This document shows positions 36,501 through 47,625 of a stretch of 64,000 bases of DNA, piece by piece (position 1 is the stretch's first letter; every line of letters starts with the position of its first letter). The notes under the pieces are model-generated. The model saw nothing but the letters and a program-made list of their open reading frames with translations. It did no database searches and was not told where the DNA came from. The stretch is from Pseudisothecium myosuroides (taxonomy: Eukaryota; Streptophyta; Bryopsida; Hypnales; Lembophyllaceae), in the NCBI GenBank assembly GCA_951799445.1, contig OX637294.1, positions 23,089,452-23,153,451 of the forward strand. Reading direction: 5' to 3'. The translations under genes and the position numbers were made by a program.

Positions 36501-38810
36501 AAGATTGCTCAGAGTTTCTTACAAAGACTTTCGTGTACGTCGTTCTTGCCGAGAATGTGCGGTTTCTAGAGTATGCTCCTCATTTACTTTGTTCTTCCAT
36601 TGTGTTCCTCAAGCTGTGTTTAGTGTACATGTGTTGTACACTCAGTGATTGGTTCTCGGATTGGTTCCAGTTTTGCATAGTATTTCTTTTATTGTGTGCA
36701 TATGATTATAGAGACGCACGGATGCTCTCTGACTCATTGCTGTCAACGCTCAAGGTAACTTGAAACCAACCCTGGATTCGAGCCTGTGTACTTTGGGACT
36801 GTGCGCGTTGGAAGTACTGTGAGCATCCGTTTCATGCGCGCCACTTTATTGGAGGTATGATCAACTAATGAGCCATTTCAGCTGCTGATACTTTTTGAGT
36901 TAGCGTTACAACGTTTTAATGCCAGGCTTTTAAAATAATGCTTTGCTTGGTTGTAACTGTTCGAGAGTTTCCGTGTTTTTGCTTAGTTCGAGGAAATGGT
37001 ACATCTAAGCTTTGGCATTGAGATTCTGCCTGAAACTTTCATTCATGCAGTTGTAGTTATTGTTCATGTTGCAGTTCATTTTAGAGTGACGGCCTTGCCC
37101 TCTCAAGTCAAGGTTCCTGCTCGTGGGCATTTACCGTCAACCATACTGGAGGAAGTTGCAACTTTCTGAAAGTCCAGGAGCAGAGGTTTGATCCTGATAT
37201 CATTGTGCATTCCATCATTTAACAGTATGATTTTGAATTTTCAGTCGCATTAAATTTTGATTTTGCAGCAGTACTATCACTGAGTTTCAATCACAGTGTC
37301 TGACCTTCGCTGAAGTGTCACTTAGTCTTGTTTGGTGCAAGCGGGGGTGCAAGCAGTCGTTCTAAGATCATCTTTAATCGAGTGCTACATCTCCATCTGA
37401 ACACAAGTTCACCACCTTCATTGACATAGTATTCGATGATATAGTAGCAAATGATGTCAATATGGGAGTCACTTATGCAATGCACTTTCAATTCCCGTTG
37501 AGGGTTACGCTGGAGGTATTCATAGTGGGGTAATACTAACCCTTAGTTACGATGACGACTTATCAAGAGTTTTGTCCAGGTGAGAAGGCTCAGAACATGA
37601 GTTCAACCTTGTGTGTGCTGAAGGTATGTACACCCACAATCAATACTGCCCCAAATGCAGACGTTTACATTTGTATGGAAAAGAGACACTTTTTCCTAGA
37701 TATTGATTAGACAGGATGTACACAATTTGAAAATGAAAGTAGGAGGGTTTGGTCTTGGTTTTTAGTACATCTAGAGACAATGCTTTAAAAATTCGTCTTT
37801 TATTCATACTCTATTCAAATAATGCATGCTACAGTCTGTAGGAATCTGTTGCCAGCAAGGCCTAATGAAAATAATTTTTGTTTAATAACAGTAACTATGC
37901 TCAGTTGTAATTAGGATCGATTTGTAGGTGCGCACACTGGTTTCCTTTCTTCATCCAGACACTCCGTCTGCGATGGTATTGCAGGTGATTTTCAAACAAA
38001 AACTGATTATACTCCGCAGCTTTGGGATCAGGGATTTCTTGCATTCTCCCTGCGAGTGGCTACGTGATGTTCTCTACAGTGAAAGCACTCTCAGCTGGAC
38101 CACACGCGTGCGCACTGTACCGCCCAATAGTAATCATTAACAGAATGGCCGTGGTAACGTAATACCAGAAACGCTCTGAGGTATTCAAGGTGTGCAGCTT
38201 GAATTTGAAAGTTTCTGAGACTGCAAGTTGCCGTGCACTAGAGCCAATCGAGCAAGAGATATTGAATGACTTCTGAGTCTTCAAGTTCACTGCTAAACGT
38301 TCACATATTTACATTTTTTTGGTTCCCAGCGATCGATTCAAGCCTCCTCTCGCGATTATACGCTGGAGGTGTATCCCCAAGATGAGCAGCTTTTGCTTGG
38401 TGAGGCCTTCGTCTTTGCAATTTTTACCAGTCTTGAATACAACCAATTTTAAGCTAACCGCTATACAAAACCTACTCCTGCTCCATACTGGGGTGTCTGC
38501 AAGTGAATAATTCGGCTCCTCCCGATCACGTAAGTCTGCCCTGGAAGGACACCGCCCAGGTGATAGTGACTCAGTAAAAATGATTCAATTTTTGAACCAA
38601 TAGATGCTTTCCGTGTTTCATAGAAAATCATCCATCTTGACTCTTATTGTCCTCAATTGAATTGCGTCCTTCCAGGGGTAAACTTGTGAGTTGTGACGTT
38701 TTGAGCCAATGAGCACTTGAGCAGGATTCTGTGTCTCCTCTCATTATAGGCCTACAGTATCGTAGGTCACTGTAGTGCTGTACTCATCACACTCAACTGG
38801 CGGTGATTTG

Positions 38811-38821
38811 GTATATATAGG
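38811..38821 (+). promoter_or_regulatory. TATA box
   Basis: The motif 'gtatatatagg' is a strong plant TATA match in a non-AT-rich setting, so it is unlikely to be chance. A start near 38845 would give a short leader before the ATG at 38906. Confidence 0.5.
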
Positions 38822-38905
38822 CTCACTTCATGCTACGACCTGAATTGGACTAGCCCCTGTGATGCCAGTGCCGATTAGGCTAGATATTCTGTAAAGCCCG
38901 ACGTC

Positions 38906-39025
38906 ATGGTGAGCTACTACAGTCCACAGCCGGCCTCCTACTCTACGGAGAAAAATCCTGAGAAAGAAATACGGCCATTACTATTCAAAGAACTGCAGAT
39001 TACCGGCAAAGGCTACTGCTGCTAA
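38906..39025 (+). CDS. Hypothetical small protein, 39 codons
   Basis: An ATG 85-95 bases after the TATA box opens a frame of 39 codons ending in TAA. The product begins MVSYYSPQPASYS, has a charged middle (EKNPEKEIRP) and ends KGYCC. The Tyr/Ser/Pro-rich start with a terminal Cys pair loosely recalls the ends of plant CYSTM-type peptides, but the hydrophobic Cys-rich segment is missing, so I do not assign that family. It could be the first exon of something longer: a 3' splice-like 'tttgcttttgcag' lies at about 39169-39181, but MITE-like sequence begins immediately after it. It may also be chance. The case rests only on the promoter context. Confidence 0.3.
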   Translation: MVSYYSPQPASYSTEKNPEKEIRPLLFKELQITGKGYCC

Positions 39026-39194
39026 ATATGCGCACCTGTGGCTGTCAGTTATTTCACTCAGGACTTGTGAAATTTATTGAGAGGAGAATTTTGAAGAGAA
39101 GAATGTCCCCGACTGCATTGCAGGGGCTCTGGATACTGGCACGCCTATTTATGGGGGCCATCATAACTATTTGCTTTTGCAGGACGTTAAACCC

Positions 39195-39480
39195 GTCCCA
39201 CGAAGTGGGACCAGCAGGGTGGATTTACCCCGGGGGAAAATGCAGGAATTTTTCCATTTCATTTGTCAAAAAAAATAAAAAATGCAGGAATTGTTTATTT
39301 TGCAACATATGAAAAAAATTGCAAATTCTGAGTTCATATTTGCATTCAGTGACTCCAAAAGCAATGAGAGGTCTACAGCATATCCTAGACACAAGACAAA
39401 ACATAGGTTGTTTTTCTTACTTTTATCCCGAAGAACACAAAATTTACCCTACTCGTTCGACTTTGAGGGACGGATTTTAT
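39195..39480. mobile_element. Relative of the short GC-ended MITE, copy 3
   Basis: It contains 'gcaaattctgagttcatatt' and 'gagaggtctacagcatatcc', parallel to the cores at 4.2 and 30.1 kb. The right side ('accctactcgttcgactttg', then 'aggg') corresponds to the left arm of copy 1. The left side includes an 18-bp hairpin, CGTCCCACGAAGTGGGAC, at about 39197. It appears rearranged relative to copy 1. It marks the sharp return from the GC island to AT-rich repeats. Confidence 0.45.
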
Positions 39481-39657
39481 GTCCTAGTTGGCTATTTCCC
39501 TATGGAAAATTATATGATTGGACCTTTTGTTTTGTTTTGTTTTTTAAAAAAATAGATGGCAAACCATGGCATTAAAAAAGAAACTAGATAAAACAGCCAA
39601 GCCTGACGGCTGGACAAATGAAGAGAATCATAGCAAACAGAAAGAAAGAAACAGAGG

Positions 39658-39818
39658 CTGGACCTTTTATTACTCACAAATGCCAACAACATTAGCTACA
39701 ATAAAAAACAAGACAAAACAGAGGACCTTTTATTATTCACAAATGCCAACAACATTAGCTACAATAAAAAACAAGACACCTTTTATTATTCACAAATGCC
39801 AACAACATTAGCTACAAC
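39658..39818. repeat. ~60-bp tandem repeat, three copies
   Basis: The phrase 'ccttttattattcacaaatg', then 'ccaacaacattagctacaat' and 'aaaaaacaagaca', occurs three times from about 39661, 39723 and 39778. The third copy lost the 'aaacagag' spacer. Copies are nearly identical, so the expansion is recent. Confidence 0.85.
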
Positions 39819-39934
39819 AAAAAATATATTTAGTGTCACCTAAACTAGTTTCTTTTTAAATGCTACAGATTTTTACTCTTGATGAATATCATCATCTACT
39901 ATGTTTATAAAAATCTTCTACTTGTTCTTTATTT

Positions 39935-40080
39935 TTAACACATTAGAATTCCATTGCAAGGAAAGATAACAAACCCACTAGCCACAAGTGGCTTGGTAGA
40001 GGACAAGACCGCAAAGACGACACACTTGAGACCACAGGACAGATCAACAAAAAACAATCGACAGGCACATTCCAAGGAGA
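39935..40080 (-). mobile_element. LINE-like 3' tail remnant
   Basis: Resembles the block at 21.6 kb: 'agaattccattgcaaggaaa', then 'cccactagccacaagtggct'. On the minus strand this reads as an L1-type 3' end. No open frame is attached. Confidence 0.35.
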
Positions 40081-40415
40081 GGCTACAGAAGATATTCCTC
40101 TTTGAACAATATCTTTCCTCTTGGTAAAAATATTCATTTTTTGTAAAAAATTATAGCCTTGAGTAAGTAGTTAGTATGGATGACACTAAATACAATTTTT
40201 TTTATTGTCGTGTTATAATTTTGAAGGTTGCAATGCCTTTAACACTGGAAAAGAATCTACAGGAAGGGGTGTAAAAATGAGTGCCTTTCAAATGAAGAGA
40301 TAAAAATAAACTAACTTTGCAGTTGTGAACGGTGGATAAAAATGTGATTTTGCATTGAAAGGACTAGCCTAAAAATTGGAGCTCTAATGAAGAATTCCTG
40401 GGGTATCAATTTTAA

Positions 40416-41155
40416 CCCCTAAAGGAAAAGCTGCGTTTTTTTGGCAACAAAGCAATTTTGGGCAGCTCACTATGAATGGAGTTTTTATTTTTTTTCTTTG
40501 AAAATTTTACACAACATGTGCCCGAGGAGTAGCTTTAAGGCTCAACAATTTTCATAACTTTTTGACTACATAGATAAAAAGTTATTGCATGATATGTGAT
40601 TTTCTTTGAACTTTGGGCAGCCCGGGCAGCTCTAAAAATTTCTTTGACAATGACTTTTAAAAAAAATAAAAATTTTAAATTGTTTCTTTAGATTTATATA
40701 TACACAAGAAGCTTTGAACCATTCAATTTCGATCAATAAGTCAAAAGTTATGAGGAGTTTAAGTTTGCGGGTAGGCATGGAGTCTTTGAAAACCATAACT
40801 ATCCGCAAGCTTAAACTCCTCATAATTTTTGATTCATTGATTAAAATTGAATGATTCAAAGCTTCCTACATATATATAAATCTAAAGAACCAATTTAAAA
40901 TTTTTATTTTTTTTAAGAGTCATTTTTAAAGAAATTTTCAAAGCTACCCGGGCTGTCCAAAGTTCAAAGAAAATCTTATATTATGCAATAACTTTTTATC
41001 TATGTAGTCAAAAGTTATGAAAATTGTTGGGCCTAAAGCTACTCCTTGGGCGTATGTTGTGTAAAATTTTCAAAGAAAAAAATAAAAACTCCATTTTAGT
41101 GAATTGCCCAAAATCGCTATGTTGCCAAAAAAACCGCAGCTTGGTCCTTTAGAGG
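40416..41155. mobile_element. TTAA-flanked palindromic element H
   Basis: TTAA (40412-40415), then CCCCTAAAGGAAAAGCTGCG; the right end, reverse-complemented, reads CCTCTAAAGGACCAAGCTGCG, then TTAA (41156-41159). Almost the whole 740 bp is one inverted repeat: arms of about 360 bp pair along their length, shown by 'taaactcctcataa' at 40798-40830 against its complement at 40740-40770. The centre is about 40785. It has the outer ends of the CCCCTAAAGG family, and the 'gcccgggcag' segment of the standard body appears in both arms. It could give a long double-stranded RNA if read through. Confidence 0.85.
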
Positions 41156-41608
41156 TTAAAGCCTTAGTCTTGGGATTGTTGAAAATATGATGTATAGGTG
41201 AACAATTCATTACTAAAAAAATTAGATCCACAGAAGGTCGTTTGACTACATGCATTAGGGCAATAATAACAAAAATAATATTTAAAAATAAATAAAAATA
41301 AAAATAAAAATTGGGGAGTCCATGTAATCACTAATAGTAGCACATCAAACTAGCAGGTATTTTTATTTAAAAAAATATTTTTTTAATTAATTGATTAATT
41401 AATTTTTAAAATTTCTTTGTAATTGCATTGTGGCCAAAAGTCAAACGGACTTTTAAAGGGTTCATTTTTTTGTAGTATAAAGCAAGTATGGGCCAAAGAG
41501 ATTACACAATAGGACATCTATATAATACATAGATAATGGTAAAAGAAAGTTGGCCTCACAAAAAGTGCACAAACAAAGCCCTAGAGCCCCATAGCAACTT
41601 GTTTCTAT

Positions 41609-42748
41609 CACCACAAGAGAAAGGGGTGTTTTAACCCCTAAAGTTCCAAGGCCTATTTTCTGCCAAAAAACACTCAAAACTGCCATTTCTATAGCAAAGA
41701 GTAAAAAAAAATTGAATTGTTTTTTTTTCACATCTAACCATAGGATCTTACACCTAATTGGTATGAGAATGTGTGGAAAAAATTTCAGAATTTTTGACCG
41801 CACAGATTGCAAGATATCTGCGTTTAAAGTGGAAAAAACAAGTTTTTCAGTACATTGCGGGACTAGATTTTTTGACTTTAAACATTTTTAACTTAAATTT
41901 TTTGCACTACAGCGTTTTGAGCTTTAAATCTTTATAGTGGAGAATTGAGTTGAGAGTGTAGGAAAAAAAATTCAAAAAAACCTTAATTATCATTCTTAAA
42001 AAAATTGTTAAGTAGAAGTAGGTACAAGTTAGAAGGAAAATCTAAAATATTCATATATTTTAGATGGAATTAAAATGCACTAATCCCAATGGTGAGATTG
42101 TTCTAGCAAGTAAACTAAACCATTCCAAAAAAAAAAATTGAAAAATTACAAAAATTGCATTCCGAAATGCATCCTACAAGTTATTTTTTTCAAGAAGATG
42201 CTCTAACTGCCCGAAAAACAAGAATGTCCATAACTTCCTCATAACAAATCCAAATGAGATGAATCAAAGCTTTCCAAATAGAAAAAAATATAATCTATGA
42301 GAAAAAAAATATTAAAAAAAAAAATTAAAAATTTTGCAAAATTTTTTTGCTGCCCCAAGTCCCCATGCATTCCAAGAAATGGCATAATTTCTCGCTCAAA
42401 GGTCCGATTTCAATTTTTTTTCTGCCACGTACCTCTCTCAATTCTTCATGTTCACAAAAATTTTCAAAAAATTAGGAGAAAATTTCAGCCCGTAGGTACC
42501 TACCTCAAGTCCCATTTGTCCCTTGAACGGACAATGGTCCTTTAGGGGTTAAGTGAATTTTTAAGTATAGTTCTAGACATAAGATTACAAGTAATGACCA
42601 TTAAGGAGATTTTCAGTAAAATTTTACTAGAAACACATGTATTTCTAGTAAATTTTTACTGAAGATCTCCTTAAAGGTCATTACTTGTAATCTTATGTCT
42701 AGAACTATACTTAAAAATTCACTTAAAACACCCCTTTCTCTTATAGTG
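41609..42748. mobile_element. Foldback MITE interrupted by a TTAA element
   Basis: Right arm 42640-42748 is the reverse complement of the left arm, which is split into 41609-41634 and 42549-42638. The arms share 'AAGAGAAAGGGGTGTTTTAA', 'gtgaatttttaagtatagtt' and 'attacaagtaatgacc' in perfect or near-perfect match. Without the inserted element the palindrome is about 222 bp with a tiny loop. The right end is flanked by TA, which might be a target duplication; the left end is diverged. Superfamily not certain. Confidence 0.8.
41635..42548 (-). mobile_element. TTAA-flanked piggyBac-like MITE I
   Basis: TTAA (41631-41634), then CCCCTAAAGTTCCAAGGCC; the right end reads ATGGTCCTTTAGGGG, then TTAA (42549-42552). 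Length is 914 bp. The body matches F; the far ~200 bp match the alternative terminus of C ('aatttcagcccgtaggtacc', 'acggacaatggtcc'). It sits inside the left arm of a foldback MITE, whose intact right arm gives the empty site, proving that TTAA alone was duplicated. Confidence 0.92.
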
Positions 42749-44194
42749 TATAATTCTACTTCTAGTTCAATTCTTAAAGCAGAAGTCAATGAGTTCCAAT
42801 AAACAAAGTCAATTTTTGAATAAGCGTACCAATTGTCTATATATCTCATGTTGAAGGCGAGCAAGTAATTGTCAATATAGGTTTGAGACAAAATTTGGTG
42901 AATAGTTAAGCACGTTTGAGAAGTTGATTGTGAGTTAATAAATTGTTTGTCAAATTATGTTATAGTGAAGAACAATCTGATATGGCAAGAGGTGAGCTTA
43001 TTGAGTTTGAAAAGAAAATGTGAGTGGAAATTTATATTGGATGCTTTGGCATATTGTTCTTTTGATATGAGTTTTTTGTTGTGTGGCCTATTTTCATCAT
43101 TGTTTGGTAGAAAGTGATGGTAATTCCTACAAGCACAACCATATGTAAGTGGGGCTTTTCAAAAATCAATTGAATAGAATTGGATGAAGATTGAAGAATG
43201 AACAAAGAAGCAAAATGAAGCTTAGAACATAAGATGTACTTATAAGGGCATCTTTATGTGAAAAAAATTGAAGCTATGTCTTAGTCTAGTATTTTCAATA
43301 TTTGGTTTGGCATGAAGTACCACAAAGTAGTTGAGTTGGATATATATACTTACGTTGATTATGGTAGATTAGAAGCATTTATATTTTATAGATTTTATAG
43401 GCTTCATTAGTATATTTATTTTTGTTTGAAGTTTCAAACATATTTGTTGGTATATTGGATTTCAATGAAGTTTTATTCTAGGTGTGATTTCAATGATTTT
43501 TTTTATACTTTAATTTTTTAAATCCTTCTTTGCTTGCTACATGCCCAAGAAAAAAAATTTAAGGACTATTATTATTTTGACAATCCTACAAATCGAAAGG
43601 CCATAAAAAACATTCAACATTTTATATAAAGGTTGGACCCACCCTTTGAAATACAACATTGATATTAGCCCTTTTAGGCTTTAGCCTAATTGCCCAAGGT
43701 GTTTTCTAAGTTTTTTAGTTTGATCTTAATTTTTTTTTAAACTGAAGTTTTGAGTAGTTTTATTATTTTTATTTGAATTGTAATTGTACAATCTTAAACT
43801 AGACATACCATGAAATACTTAGGAAAATAAAATAAAAATTATCTCATATGCATTGAAGATTTTAATGTTTGATCATGATGGGGTTTAAAAGTTGAAAATA
43901 AATTGTAGACTTTTAGTCCTCGTTTTCCATGAAAAATCTAAAATTGTGGTCATGAAATAAATTTGAAGTTAAAGGACATAACAAGTATAAATATAATTCA
44001 TTTATAGCATCTCAAACGCTACTCTAAAATTTAGTTAAAGGAATTTCTAATGTTTTTTTTCCCCTCGTATCTTATGTATTTGAAGATCATCTTTGAGAGT
44101 CATTTAACACTAGGAAGCCAAGATTTGTGATGGACACCTTTGCACAAATCTTAAATAGAAAAATCTCAACCATTTTTTTTCCAAAATGTAGACT
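42749..44194. other. AT-rich stretch without recognisable gene
   Basis: No motif-bearing frame, RNA gene or clear element ends. Confidence 0.45.
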
Positions 44195-44198
44195 TTAA

Positions 44199-45081
44199 TC
44201 CCTAAAATCTCAAGGCCTTTTTTCTTTTAAAAACATTCAAAATTGCTATTTCTACTACAAGGAGCAAAAAAGTTAAAAGTTTTTTTTTTCCATATTGTAT
44301 TATAGGATCTTGCACTAGACTACTATAAAAATGAGTGGAAGATTTTTAGAAACTTTGACACATAGATTGAAAGATATTTGCATTTAAAGTGAAAAAAACA
44401 AGCTTTTTTGCTCCTTCCTCAATTAGATCTTTGAATCTTCTCAACTTAAAATTTTTGCACTATTGATTTTGAATTTCTAATTTTTCATGTTGAAGAATTC
44501 AGTTGAGAGTTTAGAAAAAAATTCCCAAAAAAGCCACTTAATTTCTAGTCATTAAGTAGAAGTAGGTTCAAGATTGAACAAAATACTAAATTGGTAGTAG
44601 CTCTAAGATGGAATTGAAACACAATAATCTCAACAATGAGATTGTTCAAGCAATCAAACTTAACCTTATCTAATTTATATATATATTTTTAAACTGTTCA
44701 AATTGCATTCAAAATGAATTTTGTAATTTATATTCTTAAGAAGATGCCTAGATTGTCCAAAAAACAAGATTGTCTTTAACCTTCTCATTGATTAGTCTAA
44801 ATAAATGAGTCAAAACTTCACATTTAGACAAAAATATAATCATTGAGAAAAAAATTAAAAATATAAAAAATAAAATATTTGTGATTATTTTTAGGTTGCC
44901 TTGTAAACTCTTTTTTGGACTTAGAGTGCCATAAATTTTTTTCAAAGGCACTCATTGAAATAAAAATTATATTCCCCCAAAACTAAATTGATATCCTATC
45001 TTGAAAAAAATATTTAGAATATCATGTCAAAATTGAGGTCACATAAGCCTACATGAAATTCCAAGAGTCCTAGCCTTGGCA
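44199..45081 (-). mobile_element. TTAA element K, heavily decayed
   Basis: TTAA (44195-44198), then TCCCTAAAATCTCAAGGCC. The body follows the F order ('cattcaaaattgctatttct', 'gattgaaagatatttgcat', 'aagaagatgc') and the C-type far end ('tcctatcttgaaaaaaat', 'tcaaaattgaggtc'). The right terminus is nearly lost, ending in '..gagtcctagccttggca' before a TTAA at 45082. By eye, identity to the other copies is low, so this is one of the oldest insertions. Confidence 0.6.
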
Positions 45082-45085
45082 TTAA

Positions 45086-46649
45086 AAAAAAGTCTAAAAA
45101 ATAATTATTTTAGTAAGATTTTTTCAACTACAAATTTGTATCAATACCAAAATATAGTACCTTATGCACTTAGAGTTTAACTTCTAAAATTAAATTGAAA
45201 ATCCATAGAAATATGTACATATATTTTTATATTTTTTCATTGATTAAAAATCATTAAATAGGAAGAAGATGAGACAAGATAAATATTGAACTGATAATAA
45301 TTCTTATGTAAAATTGAAAATGTCAACCAAATGGTCAATCAAAAATTGAAAAATTCTAAGAAATCCGTTCTCTTTCTATGAAGCTTTGGGGGTTAATGTT
45401 TTTTTTTTAAATTTAAATTTTGCATAATTAATTACATATATATATGAACCAATAAAGTATTCACCTCAATTTCATTAAATTTTTCTTTTTGAATATTCAA
45501 TTATTAAATTGTATGAATGAGAAGTTATTTGACAAAACATCACGTTTAGGCAATCTAGAGATTTTTTAATTTAAAACCTTATAGGGCATTGCAAAACTAA
45601 GGGACATTTTCAAAGTCGTAGTCTAAATTTTGTCAGCGTTCTTGATGTTAGATTTTCTTAATTACGATAAAAGAATATAGTTTCTACAATTTATTTTTAA
45701 TTCAATTTTAAAGTTTTGCTTTTAAAATTGCTGCAATTCTTGTAGCCTTTCATAGGTAATATATTGAAGGCTTTAAAGTAATATTATTTTTTTGTTGAAT
45801 TTTTTCTAATTTGAACTCAAAAAGGATACTTTCAATTATTATTTCTTAAATTAGGAGGCAAATCTTGCAATTGCATGAACTCTTTGAATTTGTTTACAAA
45901 ACAAAACAAACTTTCAATATTATAATAAACATTGGAGTTGTACAATACAAAGCTTCATATAAAAATGATGATGATCAAGACTAGATATAAATATCAAAAG
46001 ATTATTAAAAAATCCAATTTTACTATAGCAATAGAGATTCTTTAAAAATGCAAGAGTCCATTTCAGTCAATAAAAGACTTTAGAGGATAATACAAAATCA
46101 AGATGTTATAGTCTAATAATATAGAGATCCATTATTAAATTTTCAATATTAAATTTGTTATTATTGATATAGTAGTGATTAATAATTCAATAAACTTTTA
46201 TATATTTGAAAGATTTTTCTTCCAATGTACATTGAGCGGGTGCACAATGCAAAAATTGTTTTCTATTTTGAATGTATGTAGGCCCATGGAAATCCTATGT
46301 CCACTTACAACTCTTGCAAACCACATACAATAGTGTAATACGCACTTGCAAAAGATTTCTTCCATATATTCAAACAATTGGAACTTTCTTCATGATGGCT
46401 TGATGTGCCAAAAATTACTCATTGAAGCCTTGTCACCTATTATTTAGAGCAAATTTCTAATGTTGATTGTGTGTCAGTGAGATTTGAATTTTAGTTTTAA
46501 ATTATTACTAATTAAATTTAGATGATATCAAAAATTAGAATTTGAAAATTACATGCAAAATTACAAAATAAAATAGATTTTTCAAATCTATCCTAGATAA
46601 AATATTGTCCTACTGATAAACATTCTATAATGAGATATCTTTTTAGTTA
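45086..46649. other. Very AT-rich stretch without recognisable gene
   Basis: Long A/T runs and no motif-bearing frame, RNA gene or repeat that I can define. Confidence 0.45.
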
Positions 46650-46653
46650 TTAA

Positions 46654-47509
46654 CCTCTAAAGTTCCATTGTCCCTATAGGGGACAAAATGGATATTGGAT
46701 AGGCTTTTACGGTCTCAATTTTTGTTGTGATTTTCTAAAACTTTTTTTGAAGATAGAAAAATACATTAGCTTTTTGAAAATACAAGTTTTATTTCAATCA
46801 ATGCTCATAAATAAAAGTTATGCCATCCTAAGCCCAAAACAGAGTTCAACGGGCAACACAAAAAGATTCACAAAAGTCAAAATTAAAACCAAAAAAACTT
46901 CTCATAGAAAGTATTTTTTTCTACATCAAAAGATTTTATTCATTCTATTTGGACTAGTGATGAGAAAATTTTGCACAATCTTGTTTCTTGTGCAATTACA
47001 ACATCTTTTTGAAAAAATATTTGATAGGATTCATTTTTGAATTCAATTTTCACAATAAAAAAAAATTCCGGTAGGTTTAGTTGTCTTTCTAGAACAATTT
47101 CACCATTAGAATTAGAATATGCTTCAATTATACCTTAGAGCTTTTAAACATTTAGTTTTTCCTTCAATCTTGTATCTACTAGACTTTTAATGCAATTCTT
47201 CAACATATTAAATAATTTTAAATTTAATATCAATAGCACAAAAATTTTAAGCTAAGAAGATCCAAAGTCCTTTTATCTAGTTAGACAAGATGCCCCCCCC
47301 CTCCATTTTTTCACTTCAAACACAAATTTCTTGTAATCTACATGGTCAAAGTTTTTGAAATTTCTTCTACACATTTTTATACTAATTAGTGCAAGATCCT
47401 ACGGTTAGATATGAGAATATAACAACTTTTATTTTTTTTTGCTCTTTGCAATAAAAATGGCAATATCAAATGTTTATTGATGAAAAAAGTCCTTTGGACT
47501 AGTGTTGAG
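46654..47509 (+). mobile_element. TTAA element J, decayed
   Basis: TTAA (46650-46653), then CCTCTAAAGTTCCATTGTCC with the C-type left part ('gaagatagaaaaat', 'tttacggtctcaatttttg'). The body continues in the C order ('tgatgagaaaattttgca', 'caacatctttttgaaaaaat') to 'aagtcctttggactagtg' and TTAA (47510-47513). The right terminus is mutated. It ends about 110 bp before the truncated pol ORF. Confidence 0.65.
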
Positions 47510-47625
47510 TTAAAGAATGCTTTTGGATACAAGTTTAAAATGATTAAGGTGGTATTTAATTGTAATCCATTTCTATAACAGCCCCCTGCAAATTCTTGCC
47601 TAAAATGTACATCCTCTATTTATGA

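Larger units (their letters stand above)
31000..39190. other. Low-repeat, higher-GC island around the miR529 hairpins
   Basis: This block differs from both flanks: balanced base use, CG dinucleotides present, few A/T runs and no recognised transposon. Its open frames (up to 209 codons) carry no domain and overlap on both strands, so I do not call proteins. It contains (CTTGC/CTGC)n tracts at 31860-32050, a 25-bp direct repeat ('aagaatatccttgcgagtgtag' type) at 32709 and 32756, and the two miR529 hairpins. A plausible reading is a long, spliced non-coding primary transcript with its promoter region. A 'gtatatagc' motif at about 31019 is one possible TATA box for it. Transcript limits cannot be set from sequence. 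Confidence 0.5.

Noticed and set aside
42553..42748. Palindrome as a microRNA precursor
   Set aside because: The arms are near-perfect over ~107 bp with a tiny loop, the form of a foldback MITE, and it is split by a transposon. No known mature microRNA sequence is present.
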